In this document: piece after piece, positions 1 to 6,112 of the stretch
How the letters are laid out: each line of letters starts with the position of its first letter
Numbering within the stretch: position 1 is the stretch's first letter
From: an uncultured Persicitalea sp.
GTDB taxonomy: Bacteria > Bacteroidota > Bacteroidia > Cytophagales > Spirosomataceae
DNA length: 6,914 bases
NCBI GenBank assembly: GCA_950075905.1
Contig: CATMVR010000267.1
Span: forward strand, 1 to 6,914
Direction of reading: 5' to 3'
Position numbers and translations under genes: made by a program
Notes under the pieces: model-generated
Databases searched by the model: none
Seen by the model: only the letters and a program-made list of their open reading frames with translations
What the model was told of the DNA's origin: nothing

Positions 1-756
1 GAGGTCATGGCAGAAATGTATCGCCGGGCCAAAAGGCCGGCCTATGCCCTGGCTTACGCAGATTCGGCACGGCAGGCCCATCAGCAATGGAAACAAATCT
101 TCGATGTTGGGCAAAAGCATCTAGCTGAGGTCGCCCTGGCTAAGGAAGAGTTTATGACTCGGGAAGTAAGGGTAGCAGCTGACAAGGAGCGACTCATCAC
201 GTACCGTAACCGGCTGACTCTATCGGTTCTTGTTGGCGTCGCCTTATGCTACCTGCTATACCTGGGGCAGCAGATACGCTTATACATCCAACTGCAAAGG
301 CTGGCCCGGAAAAAACAGCGGGCAGAGGAAGAGTTGCTAACTACCCAATTGCAGCTTGGTCATACTCCGACAACAACACCGGCAGAAGGATTGACAACCT
401 TCTCGACCGACCAGCGATTCACTACGTATACTATTCGGCATCCTTCTACCCAGCCCCCACTCATCCACGAGCTCCGCCAAGCAGTTTTGCTTACCGACGA
501 CGACTGGGACCATTTTGTGCAACTCTTCGAAAAAGTACACCCTGGCTTTTTCGTCCGGCTCCGCTACAAACTTCCTGATCTCACTCCCGCCGAAGTGCGG
601 TTTCTAGCCCTCTCCCGCCTGGGCTACTCCAACCGTGAGATGGCCACCATGCTGGGCGTAGGCCCGGGAGCTATTCGGCAGTACCGCCTGCGCCTGCGCC
701 GCAAGCTGCACCTTCCCGACCATATCGAGATCGAAGAAATGGTAGCCGTGATCTGA
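1..756 (+). CDS. TPR - transmembrane - LuxR-type HTH regulator, C-terminal part
   Basis: Partial gene: the frame is open to the window edge, so the ATG at 7 is probably internal. Numbering from that ATG, residues 1-65 are Ala/Arg/Glu-rich helices like the end of a tetratricopeptide array. Residues 70-88 form one membrane segment, followed by a basic stretch (RLARKKQR) and a polar linker to about residue 155. Residues 160-190 (LTDDDWDHFVQLFEKVHPGF) and the helix-turn-helix at about 191-235 (LTPAEVRFLALSRLGYSNRE, then MLGVGPGAIRQYRLRLRRKL) are typical of Bacteroidota regulators with a periplasmic TPR sensor, one TM helix and a cytoplasmic LuxR-like DNA-binding domain. Inferred role: transcription regulation from the membrane in response to an envelope signal or partner. 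Target genes cannot be told from the window; no SusC/SusD-type genes are nearby. A short palindrome directly after the stop could be a terminator or operator. Confidence 0.85.
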   Translation, partial: EVMAEMYRRAKRPAYALAYADSARQAHQQWKQIFDVGQKHLAEVALAKEEFMTREVRVAADKERLITYRNRLTLSVLVGVALCYLLYLGQQIRLYIQLQRLARKKQRAEEELLTTQLQLGHTPTTTPAEGLTTFSTDQRFTTYTIRHPSTQPPLIHELRQAVLLTDDDWDHFVQLFEKVHPGFFVRLRYKLPDLTPAEVRFLALSRLGYSNREMATMLGVGPGAIRQYRLRLRRKLHLPDHIEIEEMVAVI

Positions 757-759
757 CTA

Positions 760-779
760 TTCAGTGTCCTGACACTGAA
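760..779. promoter_or_regulatory. 20-bp dyad directly after the regulator stop codon
   Basis: Perfect 9-base arms, TTCAGTGTC (760-768) and GACACTGAA (771-779), are separated by CT. The site starts 3 bases after the TGA at 754-756. As RNA it could form an 8-bp stem with a 4-base loop, but no T-tract follows, so it is a poor intrinsic terminator. The compact dyad would also suit a dimeric DNA-binding protein, possibly the upstream regulator itself; that is speculation. Confidence 0.4.
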
Positions 780-955
780 CTTTAGGGAAATACAATATCG
801 CTCCTCAGCGCGTTTCTACGGGCAATTTTTCAACTGTAACGTTTTTGTAACGCCCAATTTTAGGAGATATCCAACCAAGGTAAGTACCTTATGTTCAGAA
901 TTTAAGATATCATCAACGGCCCTGTTTCAAATCCTCTAACCTAAGTTATCCAACC

Positions 956-1339
956 ATGAAGTCTATTTCACTACCCAGCCTGATGGCCCTGCTGCTGCTG
1001 TCCTGCCTTGACCGGGAGGTAATCGAAATTGCCAAACCAGATGCTCCTTTCACAAATACCTGGTGTGATAACAAACGCACTTCATATAATTTTACGCCGG
1101 ATGGGTTGTTTACCATGTATACCACTACCGGTGAAAGCTGGGGTGGACACTGGTCGCATGCTCCCAATTCGGCAGATATTGAGATTAACCTTCGGTACGG
1201 ACCCGATCAACGGATTCAGATTATTCACCTCAGGAATCTTAGTTACGATGAGACGCAGCTAACGGGTAACTGGTCGGATGAAATCAGCCGTAAAGTTCCC
1301 TTACTTTGGAAGCCCTGCACGAATATCCCCTCTATGTAA
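956..1339 (+). CDS. small predicted lipoprotein, possibly lipocalin-like
   Basis: 127 residues. The N-terminus is a lipoprotein signal: Lys2, a hydrophobic run at residues 8-15 (LMALLLLS), then a lipobox LLSC with the lipidated Cys at 17, so the mature protein should be membrane-anchored outside the cytoplasm. The mature part has about 110 residues with a Trp-Cys pair near residue 36, alternating hydrophobic/polar stretches and a Gly-Trp-Gly-Gly turn, suggesting a small beta-sandwich or barrel. Segments such as YNFTPDGLFTMYTTTGESWGGHW and later LTGNW recall lipocalin-like proteins of Bacteroidota, in which a strand reporting 'expected' size or colour is followed by a W-containing strand, but this is a weak resemblance. 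I do not recognise a specific function. The gene has its own 200-base upstream region and is convergent with the next gene, 60 bases apart. Confidence 0.75.
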   Translation: MKSISLPSLMALLLLSCLDREVIEIAKPDAPFTNTWCDNKRTSYNFTPDGLFTMYTTTGESWGGHWSHAPNSADIEINLRYGPDQRIQIIHLRNLSYDETQLTGNWSDEISRKVPLLWKPCTNIPSM

Positions 1340-1399
1340 AAGGTGATCACTTCCTGAATAGTTGAATCTTTATGATAATTCCACTAATAACGGTCCAAA

Positions 1400-1987
1400 T
1401 CAGTCAAAGCTCTGGTGCGGCGGAGAGGGGTTAGTCTGGTAATCATCCTGCGGAGGAATATTGAACTCCTGCTGTTTAAATAGTATCAAAATCTGGTAGT
1501 ATATTTTACCGGCCGACCCTTTCTTCGGGACAAAAAGCAAGTTTGCTCCACGTCCATTGATGAAATCGACAATTTCTTTTTCTACTTTGCTAAGTAGCAC
1601 CTGATTCCCTACGTACGTTCCCGGCCCAATGGCAACATTGGATTTTCCTTTTGTTTCAAAAATGACATCTGGAATAGAATCAAATTGAGTCAATTTTGGA
1701 TTTATATTTTTCATCAACCAGCCCCGCAATGAGACCGACGAATCCCCGAAATAGTGGATAAATACAAAGTTTTTATTACGGTTCGACACAAAATAGGCAG
1801 CGTCTACCGACATTGTATCAAGATAAATAGTCGGAAGAACGCCTGAAACGCCAAAGTTACCCTGTTTAATGTCTGCCCCGAGGGTATCCGTCGAGTCAGA
1901 AGGAGTCCTTTTTGAATTGCACGAAAAAATCAGAAATACAAGCAGCATACAGGCTGCCCATTCGAAGTTAGATTGGAAGTGCTTCAT
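1400..1987 (-). CDS. predicted lipoprotein of unknown function
   Basis: 195 residues. Signal peptide with a hydrophobic core at residues 12-22 (ACMLLVFLIFS) and lipobox IFSC with Cys23, followed by NSKRTPSDSTD, a polar linker typical of anchored lipoproteins. The mature domain (about residues 45-180) has alternating hydrophobic strands (YFVSNRNKNFVFIHYFGDSS; IYYQILILF) and a Gly-rich segment (SNVAIGPGTYVGNQVLL) before a helix (KVEKEIVDFINGRG). The last 20 residues are Pro/Gln-rich and probably disordered. No enzyme motif is visible and I do not recognise the family. Composition is unlike the 3-prime half of the window: bases 1561-1620 are about 38% GC, against about 62% in 4381-4440. That may mean late acquisition or simply weak codon selection. 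No Shine-Dalgarno precedes the ATG on the coding strand. Confidence 0.75.
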   Translation of the reverse strand: MKHFQSNFEWAACMLLVFLIFSCNSKRTPSDSTDTLGADIKQGNFGVSGVLPTIYLDTMSVDAAYFVSNRNKNFVFIHYFGDSSVSLRGWLMKNINPKLTQFDSIPDVIFETKGKSNVAIGPGTYVGNQVLLSKVEKEIVDFINGRGANLLFVPKKGSAGKIYYQILILFKQQEFNIPPQDDYQTNPSPPHQSFD

Positions 1988-2267
1988 GGTTGAAAGGAGG
2001 CTTAGAGGGTGATAAAAAGGGTGTCAGGGATTCTAAGTAAAAGGTACGTCCTTTCCGCTACATTTGCAATATATTTTGCTGATTTATAGCATTTTGAATA
2101 AATTAAACCCGCATCATCGAACACCTTCCCGCCAGATCGGAGAAAACCGTAAACCTTACCTTTTCCGCCTGGCTACCTTTCCCATAAATAGTGTACCTTT
2201 GGGTAAGGCAGGCAAGCAAATGGGTACTTAGGGCCGATTTCCCCGATCACAAAACCACTGACCTCCC
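1988..2267. promoter_or_regulatory. divergent intergenic region with promoter elements
   Basis: 280 bases between the minus-strand lipoprotein gene and the plus-strand sensory unit, so it must hold promoters for both directions. On the plus strand there are two exact matches to the Bacteroidota -7 motif TANNTTTG: TACATTTG at 2059-2066 and TACCTTTG at 2194-2201. TACCTTT occurs three times (2157-2163, 2174-2180, 2194-2200). CCTTACC (2154-2160) and GGTAAGG (2202-2208) are inverted copies flanking that cluster. I found no convincing minus-strand -7 box. Confidence 0.5.
2194..2201 (+). promoter_or_regulatory. putative -7 box for the 7-TM/kinase operon
   Basis: TACCTTTG matches TANNTTTG exactly and lies 66 bases ahead of the ATG at 2268. 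The -33 region (expected near 2169-2174) has no clear TTTG. A second exact match, TACATTTG at 2059-2066, is the alternative and would give a much longer leader. Confidence 0.45.
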
Positions 2268-2933
2268 ATGCTGAAAATACTCCTTGATTGGTCAGAAGTT
2301 TGGGCATTGATTCTGCCCCTGACGGTGTACCAGTTTCACCGCCGGCAACCTATTTTTTTCAGGCCCGTTTGGGTATACCTGTGGGGCGCATTGGTGCTCA
2401 ATGTAGCGAGTGATACCATCGGGGATTTTAAATCTTATTTTCCGGACTGGATGCAGACCAACCTCATTCTGTACAACATTCATTCCTTTTTTCGTTTCTA
2501 TTGCTTTGCCTATTTTTTCTCATTGGTCAGCCAAACCTATTTCACTGGTTTCCGCCGATCGCTACCTTTCATGTACTTCATTTTTGCCCTGGCCAACTAT
2601 ATTTTTTTCGAAGATTACCTGGATCAAAATCACCTGAGCGGAAATTTATTTACCCTCGAAGCTTATTTTCTGCTCATTTATTGTATTCTTTTTTATCTGT
2701 CACGTCTGCGGGAAGAAGTCGATAAAATCAGCGAAGGGAAGGAGTTCTGGATTGTTACCGGTCTGAGCATTTATGTAGTCATCAACTTTTTCATTTTTCT
2801 CTTTTACGTCCCCATGGTACGCGAAAATCCAATGCTGGCCGAGCGGATGTGGGGGGTGCACAATATAGCCTATATATTACTTTGCTTGTTTCTAACCAAA
2901 GCGATTTATGAACCAACTCGATCTGACCATTGA
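2268..2933 (+). CDS. 7-TM membrane protein, probable sensory partner of the kinase
   Basis: 221 residues with seven hydrophobic segments at about 8-22, 34-50, 65-88, 99-115, 126-145, 160-182 and 195-213. Loops are short and there is no soluble domain. Polar or aromatic residues inside the helices stand out: NVASDTIGD after TM2, NIHSFFRFYCF in TM3, and GVHNIAYILLCLFLTKAIYE in TM7. This pattern fits an uncharacterised Bacteroidota family of about 220 residues that I recall being found next to histidine kinases. Its last 26 bases overlap the kinase gene in another frame, which implies translational coupling and a shared complex. Inferred role: the membrane-embedded signal receptor that controls the kinase, which itself has only one membrane helix and no sensor domain. 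It could instead be a small transporter whose occupancy is sensed. The gene is AT-rich, as expected from many Phe, Tyr, Ile and Leu codons. Ligand unknown. Confidence 0.8.
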   Translation: MLKILLDWSEVWALILPLTVYQFHRRQPIFFRPVWVYLWGALVLNVASDTIGDFKSYFPDWMQTNLILYNIHSFFRFYCFAYFFSLVSQTYFTGFRRSLPFMYFIFALANYIFFEDYLDQNHLSGNLFTLEAYFLLIYCILFYLSRLREEVDKISEGKEFWIVTGLSIYVVINFFIFLFYVPMVRENPMLAERMWGVHNIAYILLCLFLTKAIYEPTRSDH

Positions 2934-3954
2934 AACCAGGGTAATCATCGGAATCTCAGCCATGGTACTACTCTTCACGGGCTTTCTGATTTCGTTCATT
3001 ACCTCTCAGCGTAAAAAACTGCAATATCATAAGCAGCTGCAACTGCTCAATGATCAGCAGCAAAAATCGTTGCAGGAGCAGAACAGTTTGCTGGAGGAGC
3101 GGGTAAAAGAAAGGACAATTGAACTAAACGAGCAAAAAGAAGCCCTACAAACCTCACTTTCAAAATTGAAAACCACACAGTTGCAGCTCATTCAGAAAGA
3201 GAAAATGGCATCCCTGGGGGAACTAACCGCGGGAATTGCCCATGAGATCCAAAATCCCCTAAACTTTGTCAACAACTTCTCCGAAGTAACGGGCGAACTG
3301 ATGTCAGAGCTCGTAGAAGAGGCAAACGCCGGAAATCTGGCAGAAGTAAAGGCCATAGCACTGGATGTTGGTGAAAATATTGAAAAAATTATGCTCCATG
3401 GCTCCCGGGCTACGGCCATCGTGCGCGGTATGCTCGACCACGCCCGACCTACTTCGGGTGAGCGGGCCTACACCAATATCAATTCTCTGGCCAGGGAGTA
3501 CCTGCGCATGGCCTACCAAAACTTACCCGCGCGCTACGGTGATTGGGACTGCGAGCTGGTTACCCAGGTTGATGAAGCCCTTGAACCCATTCCGGTAGTA
3601 GCCTCCGAAATCGGACGCGTGCTACTCAATGTGCTCAACAATGCTTTTTATGCGGTAAAGAGTCGCCAGGAAGAACTAGGAAAAACGTATAAACCTTTGG
3701 TGGCGGTTGGCACCAGGCTAGTGGACCAAAAGGTAGAAATAAGTATACGCGACAACGGAGCGGGTATACCTCCTGAAATCATGAATAAAATCTTTCAGCC
3801 CTTCTTTACCACCAAACCTACAGGCGAGGGTACGGGCCTGGGTCTCAGCCTGAGTTACGACATAGTAACCAAAGGCCACAGCGGAGAGATGCGCGTAACA
3901 AGCGACGTGGGCACCGGAACGGAGTTTGTGGTGGCGTTGCCCATCGATGGGTAG
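2908..3954 (+). CDS. sensor histidine kinase, single TM
   Basis: 348 residues. Membrane helix at about 12-33 with almost nothing outside, then a Gln/Glu-rich coiled coil at 34-98 (KQLQLLNDQQQKSLQEQNS; LEERVKERTIELNEQ). The phosphoacceptor helix starts at residue 99: MASLGELTAGIAHEIQNPLN, with His112 in the H-box HEIQNP. The HATPase domain is complete: N-box NVLNNAFYAV (241-250), G1 DNGAGIP (282-288), F-box IFQPFFTTK (295-303), G2 GEGTGLGLSLSYDIV (307-321). It should therefore autophosphorylate. There is no PAS, GAF, HAMP or receiver domain and no response regulator gene in the window, so its partner is elsewhere. The start at 2908 lies inside the preceding gene; starting at Met19 would cut away half of the TM helix, so the overlapping start is preferred. 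Input most likely comes from the 7-TM protein. Confidence 0.92.
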   Translation: MNQLDLTIETRVIIGISAMVLLFTGFLISFITSQRKKLQYHKQLQLLNDQQQKSLQEQNSLLEERVKERTIELNEQKEALQTSLSKLKTTQLQLIQKEKMASLGELTAGIAHEIQNPLNFVNNFSEVTGELMSELVEEANAGNLAEVKAIALDVGENIEKIMLHGSRATAIVRGMLDHARPTSGERAYTNINSLAREYLRMAYQNLPARYGDWDCELVTQVDEALEPIPVVASEIGRVLLNVLNNAFYAVKSRQEELGKTYKPLVAVGTRLVDQKVEISIRDNGAGIPPEIMNKIFQPFFTTKPTGEGTGLGLSLSYDIVTKGHSGEMRVTSDVGTGTEFVVALPIDG

Positions 3955-4117
3955 GTATAAAAACCCATTCTGCTAGACACTCCGATGCTAAAGACAGGAA
4001 GCACCCACTCATCCTCGCTTTCCGATCAAAATCATTCTTCCAACACCATCTGACAAATACCACGTTTTATAGGTCAATTTCTTCGTTATCTTTGTCATAA
4101 CTAAATTCCAAACCCCT
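3955..4117. promoter_or_regulatory. intergenic region, promoter for the UPF0323 gene
   Basis: 163 bases. TATCTTTG at 4087-4094 is an exact TANNTTTG -7 box. TTTT at 4065-4068, 18 bases upstream, is a near match to the TTTG -33 element. Transcription would start near 4100, leaving a leader of about 17 bases. At the kinase end, the perfect 12-bp palindrome CCCATCGATGGG (3940-3951) ends at the stop codon, and ATGGGT/ACCCAT (3947-3952, 3963-3968) could form a weak 6-bp hairpin. No good terminator is seen. Confidence 0.6.
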
Positions 4118-4759
4118 ATGACACCTGCAAGAAGCGGCTCATTCATCCGCCGGGCCAAGGACATTACCATCAGCAGTACGTTGGCACTGGCCATTCTGGC
4201 CAGTGGCGTAATAGCCCCCGGCTGCTCCAATTCCGAGGAGGACGATTCAGCCTATACCTACGAGGAAACTACCCTGTCCAAGGGAGTTCGCTCCTACATC
4301 AAGGAAACCAAGCCCGGTGAGTTTGAAATCACCGACGAGGAGAGCGTATCCATCGATCAGTCGGCCGCAATCGTGACCTACCTCGACGGCCGCACCGAAA
4401 CCCTGAGCCCCGAGAAGGCTAAGGCCATGATCGACAAAGAAATAAAGCAGTCGGCTGACAGTACCCGCACCGACAACAACCAGCACAACGGCTACCACCG
4501 TTCGGGGCTTTCGAGCATGCTGCTGTATGGCGGCATGGGCTACATGCTGGGCCGGATGGGCAACAATGGCTACATCAACAACTACCGCGACCGGGCCCCC
4601 GGCGGCACTTCGGTGTACAGCAGTCCGGGTGTGTACCAGAAAGCCCAAAGCGTACATAGCGACGTGCAGGCCTCGCGTAGTACCCGCACCGTCACCACGC
4701 GCCCCTCGGGTGGCCGGAGTGGCTTTTTTGGACGGTCGGCCTCGCGAAGCGGAGGATAA
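4118..4759 (+). CDS. UPF0323-type lipoprotein
   Basis: 213 residues. Signal: basic Arg11-Arg12-Lys14, hydrophobic core about 19-34, and a slightly atypical lipobox APGC with Cys36. The mature N-terminus SNSEEDDS carries four acidic residues in a row, like the export signals that send Bacteroidota lipoproteins to the cell surface (inference). Residues 45-110 form the recognisable domain, with a TYLDGRTETLSPEKAKAMID segment resembling the UPF0323 lipoproteins of Campylobacter and Helicobacter as I remember them. A Gly/Met-rich helix follows (LSSMLLYGGMGYMLGRMG, about 131-148), then an SSPGVYQKAQS motif and a Ser/Arg/Gly-rich tail ending GRSGFFGRSASRSGG. E. coli YgiB is a comparable lipoprotein with a low-complexity tail encoded beside ygiC. 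The next gene is a YgiC-type ATP-grasp protein, which supports the call. Function is unknown; the gene is GC-rich compared with the genes at 1400-2933. Confidence 0.8.
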   Translation: MTPARSGSFIRRAKDITISSTLALAILASGVIAPGCSNSEEDDSAYTYEETTLSKGVRSYIKETKPGEFEITDEESVSIDQSAAIVTYLDGRTETLSPEKAKAMIDKEIKQSADSTRTDNNQHNGYHRSGLSSMLLYGGMGYMLGRMGNNGYINNYRDRAPGGTSVYSSPGVYQKAQSVHSDVQASRSTRTVTTRPSGGRSGFFGRSASRSGG

Positions 4760-4770
4760 TTTTCGGCTGG

Positions 4771-4788
4771 TTTCCCGGTATCGGGAAA
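4771..4788 (+). terminator. hairpin between lipoprotein and ATP-grasp genes
   Basis: TTTCCCG (4771-4777) and CGGGAAA (4782-4788) form a perfect 7-bp stem with a GTAT loop, 11 bases after the stop at 4759. No T-tract follows directly (only AATTTT at 4801-4806), so it is a weak terminator at best. It may reduce read-through or stabilise the upstream mRNA end, giving more lipoprotein than ATP-grasp protein. Confidence 0.35.
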
Positions 4789-4868
4789 ACTACCCTCACA
4801 AATTTTAACAGCAACCTATCCCAAACGAACATAGCAACGGCCGGAAGCTGATTTCTGGCTGCAACTCT

Positions 4869-6041
4869 ATGATTACTTTAAAGAAAATGCCCCAGCACCC
4901 CGAAAGCTCCCTGCGCAGCGTTGGCTGGGACTGGATGTTGGGGGCCGACACCCTCCCCTACCTGGTGGAAGAAGCCGTGGTGGTCAGCGAAGAAGAAGCC
5001 AATGCCTACTACGAAGCCACCCAGTCGCTGTACGAAATGTTTGTGGAAGCGGGGCAATACGCCATTGACCACCATATGTTCAAAGAGATGGGCATACCTG
5101 ACTCGCTGGTGGAGCTGGTGAAGATTTCGTGGGAAGATGACCGTAACGTGCATCTATACGGGCGGTTTGATCTGGCCGGGGGCCTTGATGGCCAGTCTAT
5201 CAAGCTCATCGAGTTCAATGCCGATACGGCCACCTGCCTGCCCGAAACTGCCATTGTGCAGTGGGCCCACCTGCGTAGCAATGGCCTGGATGACAACCGG
5301 CAGTTCAATACCCTTTATGAGACGCTCGTGGCGCAGTTTCAGGAAATAAAGACACTAAACAGCGATCTTACGCCCAGCCTGCTTCTGACCACCCTGCGCG
5401 ATTTTCCCGAAGACGATACCAACGTTCAGATCCTGACCGAAGCGGCGCGCGAGGCTGGCTTCGATGTAGCGTTCTGCTACGCCGATGAAGTAGAGTTTTC
5501 GGTCGAGGAAGGTATTTTCCGGCAAAATCCGGAAGACGGAAATTTCGTACGGTTTGATTTCTGGTTTAAGCTAATACCCTGGGAGCAAATCGGGGAAGAT
5601 GAACCGGAACTGGCGGTTATTCTCACCGAAATTGTCCGCAGTCGTCGCACGGTTATCCTCAACCCGGCTTATACTTTACTTTTTCAGTCTAAGTACATTC
5701 TGAAAATCTTGTGGGATATGTACCCCTACCACCCGCTCCTGCTGCAAACGGAGCGCTACCTGCTGCCCCACAAGCGGTCGGTAAGCAAAGTACTGCTGGG
5801 CCGTGAAGGGGCTAATGTAGCAATTCTGGAAAAAGGAGGCGACATCATCGAAAAGGTGGACGGCGAGTATGGCAATCAGCGTACTATCTATCAGGAGTAC
5901 GTGGATTTTGTGGCCGACAGCCGCGATATGCGCTACCAGGCCGGGGTGTTTTTTGCGGGGGAGCCTTGCGCGCTGGGCTACCGCCGCGGTGGGCGTATTC
6001 TTGACAATACCGCCCAGTTTGTGGGGCACGTGATCGACTGA
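4869..6041 (+). CDS. glutathionylspermidine-synthase family ATP-grasp protein (YgiC/YjfC-like)
   Basis: 390 residues, close to the length of E. coli YgiC. It is the synthetase-like half only, without the amidase domain of bifunctional Gsp synthetase/amidase. Visible landmarks: LYGRFDLAGG (97-105; Arg99 and Asp101), KLIEFNADTATCLPETA (112-128; Glu115 and Asn117, which with Asp101 match the metal-binding set of the family), FKLIPWE (233-239), NPAYTLLFQSKYILKILWDM (265-284; Lys275 nucleotide-binding), SKVLLGREGANVAIL (306-320; Lys307 plus the REGAN loop) and a C-terminal LGYRRGGRILDNTAQFVGHV. All key ATP-grasp positions are present, so an ATP-dependent C-N ligase is expected, acting in the cytoplasm. 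E. coli YgiC and YjfC are reported not to make glutathionylspermidine, so the true substrate is open. The start at Met1 rather than Met7 aligns with the N-terminus of YgiC. The gene lies 109 bases after the UPF0323 gene and probably shares its promoter. Confidence 0.9.
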   Translation: MITLKKMPQHPESSLRSVGWDWMLGADTLPYLVEEAVVVSEEEANAYYEATQSLYEMFVEAGQYAIDHHMFKEMGIPDSLVELVKISWEDDRNVHLYGRFDLAGGLDGQSIKLIEFNADTATCLPETAIVQWAHLRSNGLDDNRQFNTLYETLVAQFQEIKTLNSDLTPSLLLTTLRDFPEDDTNVQILTEAAREAGFDVAFCYADEVEFSVEEGIFRQNPEDGNFVRFDFWFKLIPWEQIGEDEPELAVILTEIVRSRRTVILNPAYTLLFQSKYILKILWDMYPYHPLLLQTERYLLPHKRSVSKVLLGREGANVAILEKGGDIIEKVDGEYGNQRTIYQEYVDFVADSRDMRYQAGVFFAGEPCALGYRRGGRILDNTAQFVGHVID

Positions 6042-6060
6042 CCCTGGCTTACTTCGTTGA

Positions 6061-6097
6061 GCCCTGACAGGTTTTCGAAAACCTGTCAGGGCTTTTT
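6061..6097 (+). terminator. strong intrinsic terminator, perfect 32-bp palindrome
   Basis: Bases 6061-6092 are a perfect 32-bp palindrome (arm GCCCTGACAGGTTTTC) followed by TTTTT (6093-6097), 19 bases after the ATP-grasp stop codon. Each arm also contains a small dyad, CCTG-A-CAGG or CCTG-T-CAGG. The form and position fit a rho-independent terminator. The preceding GAAAA/TTTTC core would also let it act, more weakly, on minus-strand transcripts. I recall similar CCTGACAGG/CCTGTCAGG terminators in other Cytophagales genomes, so this may be a dispersed terminator family. Confidence 0.85.
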
Positions 6098-6112
6098 GCG
6101 GTTGTATAGGGC

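Noticed and set aside
1340..1399. Terminator between the two convergent lipoprotein genes
   Set aside because: Only the 8-bp palindrome GTGATCAC lies there, with no usable stem-loop and no T-tract.
1995..2000. AGGAGG resembling a Shine-Dalgarno sequence
   Set aside because: It is on the plus strand, while the adjacent gene is on the minus strand, and no plus-strand start follows at a suitable distance.
4247..4657. 136-residue open frame on the minus strand
   Set aside because: Shadow of the GC-rich UPF0323 gene; its Val/Ala/His-rich translation is an artefact of the opposite strand.
4869..6041. Naming the ATP-grasp gene as a true glutathionylspermidine synthase (gsp)
   Set aside because: It lacks the amidase domain and matches the YgiC/YjfC branch, whose E. 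coli members are reported not to form glutathionylspermidine.
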